Source: Gyrodactylus bullatarudis
Lineage: Eukaryota > Platyhelminthes > Monogenea > Gyrodactylidea > Gyrodactylidae
NCBI GenBank assembly: GCA_012064415.1
Contig: SSNU01000045.1
Span: forward strand, 214,503 to 259,246
DNA length: 44,744 bases
Reading direction: 5' to 3'
Below, piece after piece: positions 9,833 to 22,300 of this stretch. Numbering within the stretch: position 1 is the stretch's first letter; each line of letters opens with the position of its first letter. The position numbers and the translations under genes were made by a program. The notes below the pieces were generated by a model. That model made no database searches. It was not told where the DNA came from and saw only the letters and a list, made by a program, of their open reading frames with translations.

Positions 9833-10205
9833 TCTAGTTGGTGGAAACTATCATTTTAAATTTAAATAAAATGTTCAAGGCTCAAACTTGTATAACTCTC
9901 ATAAATTGCTAGAAATGATAGAGTAAAACAAAGTTTGATATCTCCAAGCTATGAATTTCACACTAATTTTTATTATTAATTTATTAAAGTATGTTTACTA
10001 AGCAAACTCCCTTGAAATAAGCAAAATTTTATTTGTAAAATAATAGATTTAAATTAAATTTTAAATTTTATTCACTGAAAAGCTACGTTTTTCTAAAAAT
10101 AATTCAAGATAAATTTCAAATTTAACTAATCGCATAGAGTAACAAATTTGTTTAAAATAGTCTAATAATTAACGCGCAATATGTACAAAATTCCTATATG
10201 GTAAC
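9833..10205. promoter_or_regulatory. Divergent control region between Rap1-like and scribble genes
   Basis: 373 bp separate the two start codons, which face away from each other. The stretch is AT-rich, has no coding frame and carries none of the repeats found elsewhere in the window. Both 5' UTRs and both promoters should lie here unless there are upstream non-coding exons. No TATA box or initiator could be assigned with confidence. Confidence 0.5.
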
Positions 10206-10367
10206 ATGCTAAGACTCTTTTCTTGTGTCGGCCCTTGTGGTAGACAACTCGATAATTTAGACCTGAAACATTGTAGTCTTAATGCTGTACCAGTTGAAGT
10301 CATTAGAAATGTGAAAACACTTGAAGAACTCAATTTAGATTCAAATAACATTCTTGAATTACCTAAA
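10206..10367 (+). CDS. scrib: scrib exon 1: N-terminal cap and LRR 1
   Basis: 54 codons from the ATG, including KHCSLNAVPVEV and LEELNLDSNNILELPK. It ends exactly where the 24-bp intron begins. Confidence 0.93.
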
Positions 10368-13300
10368 GTATTGTCTTATTTTAATTTTCAGAATCTTTTT
10401 AAATTGGAAAAGATCAGATACCTTAGCCTGAGTGATAATAACATTAAGGAAATACCATCTGCTATTGGAAATTGTAAAACTCTAATTGAATTGGATGTTA
10501 GTAGAAATGATTTAAATGATCTACCTGCTGCTTTACGATTTCTTGTCAATCTCGTGTCGCTTGACGTTAGCAGCAATTCTATTCCACATTTGCCTGATGG
10601 TTTCTGTGAACTAAAGAGTCTCAAATTTCTTATTTTGAACAACATTGCCCTCCTAAGTCTGCCTCATGATTTTGGAAAATTAGAAAATTTACAAAAGCTT
10701 GAACTACGTGATAATTCGTTGAAAAATCTTCCTGCCTCGTTTGAAAACCTTATCAATCTGGAATTCTTAGACCTAGGGGGTAATGATTTTCATATTTTAG
10801 TGAGTTTTCTTTTGCGTTATTCTTTTTGGATCATTAATAATTTCTTGTTTTTCTTCTAGCCACCGTTAATTGAAAAGTTGCAAAATTTAACAGAGCTCTG
10901 GCTTGATAATAATGAAATCAAGACATTACCTAGAGAATTAGGTAAACTTAGTAAATTGCAACAGTTGGATTTATCAGAAAATTTCATCGAGGTTCTCCCA
11001 GATGAAATTTCTGGTCTCGAATCATTAATGGATTTAAATCTAGAAAAAAATAAACTGGAATATTTACCTGATGGTATTGGAAAGTTGAAGAATTTGAGTG
11101 TTCTCAAATTGGAGGAGAACTCTCTCCTTAAATTAAATCCTCAGATTGGCAAGTGAGTTTTTTTATTATAGCCATTTTAATCTTAATTTTTGGAAATTAT
11201 TCTCTACTGTTTTTAAATTTAGAATATTAATTTAGTCCTTTTTCACTTGAACTTAATATACAATGATATAAATGAAATATTTTAGCTCTCAAAAAGCATT
11301 ATTTTATCTGTCTATTTGCAAAATCTTGAATCGTTTTCTTCCTGAAACAGTTAGCATATCCATTATTCATACAGTTTCGTCAATTTTCATGCCAAAGCTT
11401 AAAGATTTTCATTGATAATCTTTTTGCTTGGTTCTACTTCAATTTCTAAAATTTGAATCTCTGATATCTTTTGTTCTAATCTAAAATAGACCAAAAGACG
11501 TATTTTTTAGCAAAATCTCTAACCTCCTGACAAGGGTTTCTTTTAGTTTTAATAAACAATCTACTCCGAACATCTCAATAGGGTTGGATAGAGTTTTCAT
11601 TACTTATCAAGAACTTATTGATTAATTTCTCTTATTTTTTTCTCTCTCTATAGCTGTACTAATATTGAAGAGTTGAACCTTAAAGATGGTCGTTTGACTG
11701 TGAGTATTCAATATATCAATTTCATATATTTATAAAACATTCGTTAACTGAAAAATAAAATAAAATATTTCAATGTACTGGTAATTTAAACATATCTACA
11801 CGAAACATCTCTATTGAATGAATTTTGTGATTTGTAAAATGTTCTCAAAAGTAAGCATAAATTATCGATTTGAATAGAGAAAGTATGAAATACCTTCACT
11901 CTCTCTCTGGTTCATTCTAATTTGACAATTCTTTGGACATGTTGTGTCTCTTTTTCAAAAGAGAATTTTCATTTCTTTTCTCTATCTATCTCTCTCTGTG
12001 TGAAAATTATATTCATCTTTTGTCGTTAAAATGAACATTTTGGTTTCTCTCTGAAAGAAGAAACTCCTCAAAACTCAAAAGGAATATAAAGTAGGAATAG
12101 ATTGTACTCTCGATTAGACATTCATTAAAAACTATCTCGAGATTAGAATTTTAAATCTTTCCCACAACAAGTTGAGTCTAAAATTGAATTGTACTCAAAC
12201 TTGAGGCGTAAGCGAGTTGAAATAATCTTTATTCAATTCGGATTAGTGTCTAGATGATCATGATAATTGAACTTTTTAAAAATTGGCCGAATTAAAAAAT
12301 CCCTACCATGTAAAGCCTTTTGATATAAAATTTGCATGACCAGTTAATCATATACATGCTAAATAAGAGTATCGTGTGAAATTTCAGTTTTAGCTTCTTA
12401 ATCATTCTTTTATTAATTCACTAAGAAGATCTGTTAAAAATGGTGGGTCTTCATATCCTTCATATTCTATTGTTCAACCAAGGGGAAAAAGAAAATTTTC
12501 TTGGGCGATAATTTGAACTGTAAGATAGTTTTAATACTCTCATTAGAATGGAAATTTATTAAGCTACAGGATTATAATTATGTATAAAGATACCTAACAG
12601 AAACAATTACTTGGACAAGACTGATTTTATGGAAATGTAGTGACATATTTCAAGGTAATTGCTTGCTAATTGCTAATCGTAAAAGAGAATAGCTGCAGAT
12701 TTAGAATTGCCATCTCACATTGTTAACTAGTTTTAGAGCCAAAAATGCCAATTTTAACCTTCACTATCTGTTGATTGAGAAGTTGGCTTTCAAAACCGAA
12801 TTCAAATTATATAATTTGAATGATGAAAAAATTAATTTGGGACATGAAATGTTGAGGATCTGATGATTAAAAATTAAAATTAAGAAAAGATTTCGATTAG
12901 CAAAAATCTTGAGAGTATCTGCTTAATCAACAGAATTTACCAGTAATCTTAATTTTTTATACAAACACCTTATGTACGCATCTAAATCTAGAGACTCCTT
13001 TTCAAAAATTCATATTCAACAGATGGAAATTTTCAAAATTCAAACAAGCTTTTTCTAATAGTTGATGTTTTTTTTATTTGAAATTCCATTAAAGAGAAAC
13101 GGGAATTAAACACCGAAAAATGTTTACCTCAGTTAACATCATTTTAATGAATCTGTAAATATTTACAAAGTTGCACCAGTGTGTAAAATCTTTATTCCCT
13201 CAATAAGTATACTATACATTGTTTAAATGACTTTTTTGCAAAGTAATTAGAATAAAAAATTTCTGAGAAAATTCAATCTGGTTTTTTTTATTTTCGAAAG

Positions 13301-16300
13301 TTCACCAAATTTCTAGTTTTTCAACTTGAAGCAATAAAATGCTGATATTTGTGATCAAAATTAGACAAAGCATTCGAATTTAAAGGAAATCGAGCCATCT
13401 GATATTTCCACTCACCACAAAAGAGAACGGCACAAAATTTTTAAGTTTACGTTTCTTCTTCAAGAGGCTGAATTTCTATGAAATTTCGTGACCAAATTTG
13501 AATAATATCTTGATCACAAATACGAGCATTTGATTGCTTCAAATCATTGAAATCGAACTTTTCATTTTCATATCAGATTTAGATTTAGAGATGGCCTATT
13601 TTCAAGTTTAAAAAAATATTATCATTCTTTAGAGAGCACGTTTAATTCTCTAGCAGAAAACTATATTTTTTCAGATCAACAAGAATTATTTATTTCCCTT
13701 CCTAGGCTTTACCCAGTTCAATTGGAAACTTGAAGCGTTTATTTCATCTGAATGTCAACTGTAATAAACTAAGTCATATTCCCAGTGAACTTGGAGATTG
13801 TACTGCTATGCAAATTTTATCCCTACGTGATAACTGCCTTACTAATTTGATACCGGAAATTGGCAACCTTACTGACCTTCATGTTCTTGATTTGGCTGGA
13901 AATCAGTGAGTCACTTATGGAATAAAAATAATTTGGAATATTTTTTTGCTTATTCAAGAAATACTCCTATCCAATTAGATAGTTATAACTAGCAGTGGTA
14001 ATGGCTCCAAAAATATGTAGTAATGAAAAAATTCGAATTTATGACATATTCTATATTCTTTCGAATGTAAAATTATTAGTTTTGATTTGTGTCTAAAGTT
14101 GGTTGATATGAAGTTGGGAATCTATAATTATTTTTATGAAAATTATGGTAATTTTTCAAATTTCGATTTGGCGCCAAAATCCCATTTTTTTGAACTATGA
14201 ATTGAAAATTTTTATTGATTTGAAAATTGAAGGGTGACCGAAAGAGTTTTTTCAGGATCAAGATTAGACAAGAAAGCTGACTTGCTCCAGATCGAAATTT
14301 GAAAAATAGCCATATTTTTCATAATAATAATTTTTTTTCAACTTTTTTCTTCAACTAGTAAAAGTGGGCAACATGAGTAGGATTCCAAAAAACCTTTAAA
14401 AAATTCGAATTCTTGATGAAAATATCGAAATTTCTGTAAAAATCATAGATTCTCAGCTTCATATCAATTAGCTTCAGTATAATTTAGTTCTTGAAGAATT
14501 AAAGAAATCAATTTGTGGCATATAAACCACCATTTATAGTGACTTCGAATAAACTGGGAAATATCTTTTTGTACTTGAGAGCTTTCTAAGCAGTTCATAC
14601 TCAACTTTGGAAGGTCTGTTTGTATAAAATATATTATGAACTGGATTTAGTTATGAACTTTGTAAAAATCAGAATTATCCTATTATAATAATTACTCACT
14701 TGCTTAGCCAAGATTCAATTCCCCTTGTCAATATGAATCATCGATTAATTAAGACGCAACTCTATCAGCTAATTTTTATAGAATTTTAGAATAAAATTAC
14801 CAAGTTATTTTATTATCTTAAAATTCTTAGAAATATATATGGTATAATTAATCTTCAATCTATAGGATGGAAGAAGATAAAAATTCATTGATAAATTCAC
14901 TCTCAACAAATACGTCAAACTAACAAGTTAATTGAATTAGTATTTTTATTCTATCACATTGAATTATCTCTATTCCTTTAAACTGTGACAATTTTGTGAA
15001 TGAATAACAACTTTGGTTAAGCTCTATTCCAAAAAGATTTTTCACTTCACTATATTTAAATGCAATTTACTACGTCCATTCAGATAGTATTTTCAAACCA
15101 TCACAAAGAAATGTTTCAACTTGCACATAGAATTACCTTTCTCCAACATAGACTTTGAAAAGGTATAGCATCACTTGAGTTTGAAATATTCGAAGTCATT
15201 TCTTTTCATGTTTATTCTGAAACTCCCTGGGAAAATAGTAAATCTATAGATGCAAAAAATTTTCTTCGGAGCAAAATTTATTTCTCGAATTTTAAGAAGT
15301 TCAGAGACGATCGTCATTTTCAAGAAAAAATTAAATTTTGAGTCATTTCCTACTCTGAAAAATGGGAAGTTATCGACTTTCGCACAATAATGGAATGTTT
15401 CCTAAATTACCCAAGACCATTTTTCGTTCCCTTGTCTAATGATGATCTTGAAAAATAATGTTTGATCCCTCTCACACCTTGAATTCAAAGTATAAAATGG
15501 AAAAATCGCACCAACTCGAAATTTAAAATGTCTCCTAATTTTTTCCAAAAAATTTCTATAATCAGTGAAAGTTTACCTTTCAAAAAATCTTCATGAGTTC
15601 TTATAGCTTATAGAAACGTGTTGGACTAAAAACGTGAAGGATTAAATAATTTGTAAATGGATTGCATAACGTCTGGCCTTAAATCTCTGAATATATTTAT
15701 GCTCTCTCGGATCAAACTGTAGTAGTAGAAGCAGGCACATATTTTGCTATTAATCTGAGATACTATCGAAATATTCATTTCCCTCACATGAAGGGAAATA
15801 TGCATTCCTACGCACTTTTCCAAATGATGAAAGCTAGAAAATAAATCCTTATTCTATGTAGAAGAATTTAGTTGATGGAGAGAAATATTCTCTATCCCTC
15901 TACTTTATCACATTTTCCCTCAATGATTTTTTTATTAAGCTTCGATTTATCAGTTCAGGATTTTTCGTTCCTAGCTAAATCAACTTTTTCTAGATTGAGC
16001 CAAAATTATTTATTGTACTTTCTCGTAGCTTACTTTTCTTTCCCTTGACAAATAAGTTTCAAGGGTTTCATCAATGTTTCGTATAGTCAGGAACACAAAT
16101 ATTTTTTCAATTTCATAATGAAATGAGCTCATAAGTTGTTGAATTTTGAAAATGCGCTAAATGACTTCTTTTTCAATCTCGAAATTTTTATGGATTTTAG
16201 GGAAGCGGTTGATTAAATACCAATATTTGATATCAATATTAGAAAAAAATACAAATTTCGTCATACAAAACCTAATTAATTATTATTGTAAATTTTGGAT

Positions 16301-19300
16301 GCCTGGATTTCTCACAATAATGGAAAAAATCTCTCAACATCCTCGGTCGAATTCGAATTTTTTCTCTAACCTTTTCGAGATCATATATGACCTCTGTGTT
16401 CAAACCAACTTTTTCCAATGATTTTAAAACATTTTTTCATGAAAATAAACAGGTTAGCCATCTTGCAAAATCTTTGCTAGCCAGGCTTAGGAATGTCATT
16501 GACATTTGAGCTTTTTCAGAAACGAGTAGAATTCATAAATTCATTATCCTTTTTGATCGAAATTATTAAGCTTATCAATTTTCAAAGTTGATCAAATTAA
16601 TGTCCAAAGTAGCAGAATATTCAATTTAGAACAAGGTATTACTTTTATGTTTGAATCAATCTGCCGCTCAGTCAAAAATCTCTTGAAAATGGGATAAATT
16701 TCAACCCCATTTTTGCCTTAAATCTTCCATATCTAAGTTGTTCTGTAATCAGATCGAATAAAATTTATAAGATATCCCTTTTGACATTAACTGAGTGTTG
16801 GTAACTTTTAATTTCCAAATAAATCCTTTCATTGCCGAAATTTAACTTTATATTACTTACCAGTAGATTGGAATTTCAATAAATCAAAACCTGATGAAAT
16901 TATGCGAAAGAAATATTTTCATAAGATTTCGTCTTAGTACATGTTTTTTATATTTTAAATAATTCTATTAGAGGATCAAACTTGAAACTCTATTCGTTTA
17001 GCTATGGTCTCGAAAGGGCTCATTTTGATTCCAAATTTTATTTAATTAATCGCTTTAATTCCCTGAAATTAAATAAATAGCTTAATCTGGGCAAGATTAA
17101 ATTTTAACCTGATCTTTTTTATTCCAAAAATCTTTTTGATCATGGCACTCAAAACATGTGTGTGTTCCTGACCAAATGGAGAAAATTATTGAAATTTTTT
17201 GTAAGATTAGGGAAATCTCATCTTCATGTCAACAAGCTTTCATAAATTCAGTATGAAATCTCTGACAATTCTTTAGAGCCAACACTGAAAAGCAACTCAC
17301 CTGTCAATTTCTTTAACGGAATTTAAACTTCCCATTACTGTTGATAATCTTGATGCATTTAATTTAAACAAATTAGTTCTTCAAGAAACTGGTTGGCATA
17401 GATTTTCATTCCACATGGTTTGCTTGTTGCTTTAACATGATGTCTTTTTACTTGTATTTGGCTACCTTGAAGTGATATATCCTATTCCATTATTTTTTTC
17501 CTCTTCACAATTCAATGTAGATAAATACAAACCAAAAGACAACATAGTCAGACAGATACTTAAGATTGTGATGAATTTTTCTAGACATTCTGAAGTATAT
17601 TTCTTTGCACTCTATCGAGTTGATCCACAATTTAACATTGATTAAGAGGCTGTTCTTCAAGTACACTTTTGCTATTATCAACAACTTTTAACTCTGATTT
17701 TCCCAACAACTAGGGGATTTTTAATCGGTTTAAATTGTTCATATTTAATGGATTAAAAAGATTTCTTTATGAATTATGAGAATTAATCTACTTTGTCAAA
17801 CTAATTTGATTCTATACCTCGATAAAACAGCTAAAGCTAATCGATATGAAGTTGGGAATCTATGAGTTTTACGAAAACCTCCATTTTTTCATCAAAAATT
17901 TTAGTCAAAGGAATATTATTTCTACAGAAATTTTACATGTTTTATCATTTTGTTAAGCAAATTGTTTCAATGTGAAAATTTTCCTTACAAGATTTTCATG
18001 AAATTAACAACAATTTTTCAGTTTTTTTTAATCCCTGAACATTTTTTCATGACCAAGTAATCTACTTTCACTATGTAAAAATCATTTTCCTCATTTGTAT
18101 TTTTCACTTGAATGATAAAATCAATTTCTATAACAGATAAAATATACAAATATAATCTTGATTTTGTTTATTTTCCCTTATCCTTTATCATCATCATCAT
18201 CATCATCATCATCGAAAAAACATCTATCTTTTTCTCTCTACTCCTCGAATATCTTTTCATTCGACTGGAATGAAGATACACTAAATTTTTTTTTCATTTT
18301 CAAGATCATCATATCCAATAATAATACTACTGCTTCTTCGATTACTACACTTTATATAAAAGAGGAGAAACGAGTACATTCATCATAAGTTTTATTGACT
18401 TTGGGAAATTCTTCCTTCATGATCAAGACAGTAAACTCTACGACTTGATTATTTAAATTTTTTCTTATTCCCTACTCCTTCGAACGAAATTACATCTCTC
18501 CTCTCAATCTGTTCCATCTCTAATCAACAAACAATATGTACATAATATATTTGAGAATCAATTCCAACATACATAGGATAAGTTCTTAAAAAATAAATAT
18601 GCCCATATCTCGAGAATACTCTAATTAGAGATATAGCTAATTGATATCAAGTTGGGAATCTATGATTTTTCCACCAAGTATATCAAGAAGATTTCTTTTG
18701 GAAAAATATGGTAATTTTTCACATTTTGGAAGTGTGATCAAAAGAAATTTTTCAGGATCAGAATTACACAAGAAATTTCCGAAGAATTTTGGATTATCAA
18801 AATTTCATTGATTTTCAAGTTGTGAAAATGATCAGAGAACCGATTCAATTCAATCCCAACAGATAGGGAAGTTATGAACAGATTTAGCATAATTCTTTTT
18901 CTTGTCTAGTTTTGATCCTGAAAAACCTTTTTTCTAACACACTACCACTTGCAAATCAACAAAAATTTTCAGTTCAAAGTTCCGATGAGATTTTAGCGCA
19001 TAATAAAATTTGAAAAATGATCATAGTTTTTTTAATAAAATGAATTAAATAAATAGAATTAGAACAAAAATATCCTGAACTAAATTTTCATCCAGTGAAA
19101 ATGAAATTGATCTTTTCAGTATTATCACTGATATTTTATCAGTTAAATGAGGGATTCTTACAAATCACCGGATTGCAATTTGCTAACGTCTTTAAAATTT
19201 GCTAGGGGTTCCTAAGAAGCCCATTTCAGTAACTCTTACGAATCACTTGTCAATTGTGATCATCGTTTTGATCTTCTGCTTGAAATCGGACGTAATTTGC

Positions 19301-22300
19301 AAATGGTGTTCGAAAAACTTCGTGAATTCCTAACTTGAAGTTTATTGAAGGTAGAAGTTGAGAATAAATTAATTAATTCGGAATATCACGAGTTTATGGA
19401 ATAACTACAAACATTAATTTATGCCTAATCTCAAGTTTTATTCCTGAAATGTTTTGAACAAACATTCATATTGATTTTTTTCCAATCATGTTACCAAATG
19501 AGATCGACATTAATTTTATTCGCCAGCTTATTAAAAGTACCTCTTTCATATTTGTTCTCAATTAACTCATCTCCTTTGGAGAATTTGCTATCCAGTTTTC
19601 TTCTACTCAAGGCCATAGCATTTATTTTGTAAATGTTCTTTGAAAATTTTCTCCACGAGCAAAGAGTACATTTCAAACTTGATATTTTAGTCTGATATTC
19701 TTACATTTACGATGACAATATGAATAGACCTAAATATTTTTTGATATTATGATTCAAGATTAAATCAAAATTTTGGTCTAACAATTTTTCATAAGCATGC
19801 ATTATTGGTTTTGAATTGATTAAAAATAAAATAAACACCAAAATAGAAAAAATAAAGCCCTTTTGATAATTCGAATCAAATAATATTAGTGATCGAAATT
19901 TATCCCCAATAGCTACAAAAATCTTGATAAAAGGGACGAAAAACAAGAAAAGAAAGATTGATTTTAGATTTTATTCATTCATAACATTTTCTTCAATTTA
20001 GGTTGGAAAATCTCCCGATCGAACTATCAAAATGTCCGCTAACTGCCTTATGGTTATCAGAGAATCAATCTCAGTCTATAGTAACTTTACATAAAGAAAT
20101 TGATGCAGTTACTGGAAAGGCCTTCCTCGTCAACTACCTATTACCCCAGAGTCCTGGGAAGCATGAAATTAACCGTGAGTATCCATTTGAATTCATTTGA
20201 AAAAGTACCAAGAGTAGCTACCTCTAGCACCAAAAGCAGCCATTAAGAAGGCTTTTGTTGATCAAGATTCTAGTAAAATTTCATCAAAGCTGATGCTAGT
20301 CTATATCGTTAATTAAGTTTTTCAAATTTCTCAACAAAAATTTACTTTTGAAATAAAAACTTTAAGTAGTATTAAGAAAATGATAATTGAACTGGAGGGA
20401 ATGTTTAACATGAGCAAATATGGAAAGTTTTTTCTGATATTTTCGGCTTGAATTTAACTAGTTCCATAAGAATCTAAATTGTTATTCTTGCGACTTTTAG
20501 TAGGAAGAGAAATGAAACAGTCTAAGGAATCAGCTATAATAATTTTGAATTAAAAAGTTGAAAGTTTAACCTGTTTAAGCCTAATGTTTTTTTATCTTTG
20601 TCAAGATTACATTCATTTCTTTTGATCTTTTTTCAAATAAAGGTTTATTATAAAGTTTTGATTTAGCGTTTAACCAACTTGAGATCTAATTTGCCTATCA
20701 TTTGCATTTCTTATCTTTTTTTTTAGAAATAACTCTTCTTAATGAAGCAACTTTCTTCATTCAAAATTCAAACTTGATACTGCTTGAATAGCTTTAATTT
20801 TTCTTTGTCCAATCTTGCATCATTAAATAACATTGAATACAAAGATCAATATTTTCTTAAACAAGTAGATAGAAAAGAATAGATGGATTATTATTCAAAT
20901 TAATTATTAAATAAACTGAAATGTTTCCTAGAAAATCCAATAATTATTCCAAACTATGTCTTTCTTTTCTATTTATTTGAACTGCGTATAATCTGAGAAG
21001 ATTTTCAAATAATTTCTTCTTTTCTATTTTTCTAATATAAAAGAATTCGGTTGAATTTTTCATTTAATTCACAGTTTAATAAACTTGAACCTGTTAGATA
21101 AATGTCTACCTTTAATTTACGGGATAATCTATAAAAAGTAGAAGCTTCTAGATGAAATTTCCAAAAAGTAGAAGATAGATCATCAATAACTATAGAATGT
21201 CTATTCAGTGTATTTACAAGAGTAGAAGATTATTATTTACGCTTACTCCTTCAGTTTGGTGAAATAACCCATCATGGCTTACTCGATAATCATTTGAGTT
21301 AGATTGAGTTGGTTTATAATTCTTACCAACTTTCGCACTAAAATTCATCATGAAAGAGTATTCTAGGTGATTTGAGATTAATCCCATTTCTATGGAAGAA
21401 TATCAAATTTGTTTAAATAGAAATATATACGGTCTTGATGCTTCAAGGACTTTTGTATTCTATTTGAACTAGATATGTTATGCGCAATTTAGGAATTTGC
21501 ACAATTCTGGAGGATTTCACTCTCTTCCTATTTTGGTCGACCAATTTAGGAAGAATTTTTTTGGTGTTTGCTAATTTGACCTTTGCAATACATCAAAAAA
21601 CATGGCCCACACATTTTCTCTTTCTCTCTGCACCCCCCCCCCACTTTTACACGCAAATAAGGAAAACGATCCCCCTTTACATTCTAGTTCATTGAGTTGA
21701 ATGAAAACATGTTTGTAGCATTGGAATCATTTATCATTACAAGACAAAGATCTTATGACACTTAAGATTGAGTAAATTCCAGAGAGAAAGAGGAAATAAG
21801 CCTACTTGTGTGCACAATGTTTTTTGATCTATTACAAAGGCCAAACTAGCATATACTAAAAATAATCTTCATAAATTGGTCGACCAAAATAGGAAGAGAG
21901 TGAAATCTTCCAGAATTGTGCAACTTCCTAAATTGGGTACAACAGATATGATTCCTATAGAGTGCTTAAATAAGCGTAAAATTGAGTTGAGTTGAGGATT
22001 TTCGAAATAAATAGGTAAATCTCCAACTTTGACTTAGAATAACTCAAAAACTAAAAAAGTCAAGGTAATATTCCCGATTACTCTTTTGTTAAGAATTCAT
22101 TCCATAACAAGATAATGTTATTTCTGTCTTTTTATTTCATTCATGTTTTTCTCTATTGAAAAGAAAACCACTGCAGGTCGGGTTATCAATTTTTACCGAA
22201 TAACTCGAAAACTCTATTGTAGACAACTCTAATAGACAAGAAATTATAATCGAAAGGTTAAAATATTAAATTTTATTGAATTATCAAGTAATATTTCAAC

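Noticed and set aside
20003..20200. Open frame that continues past the exon 6 donor
   Set aside because: The last residues (REYPFEFI) come from reading into the intron beyond GTGAGT at 20175.
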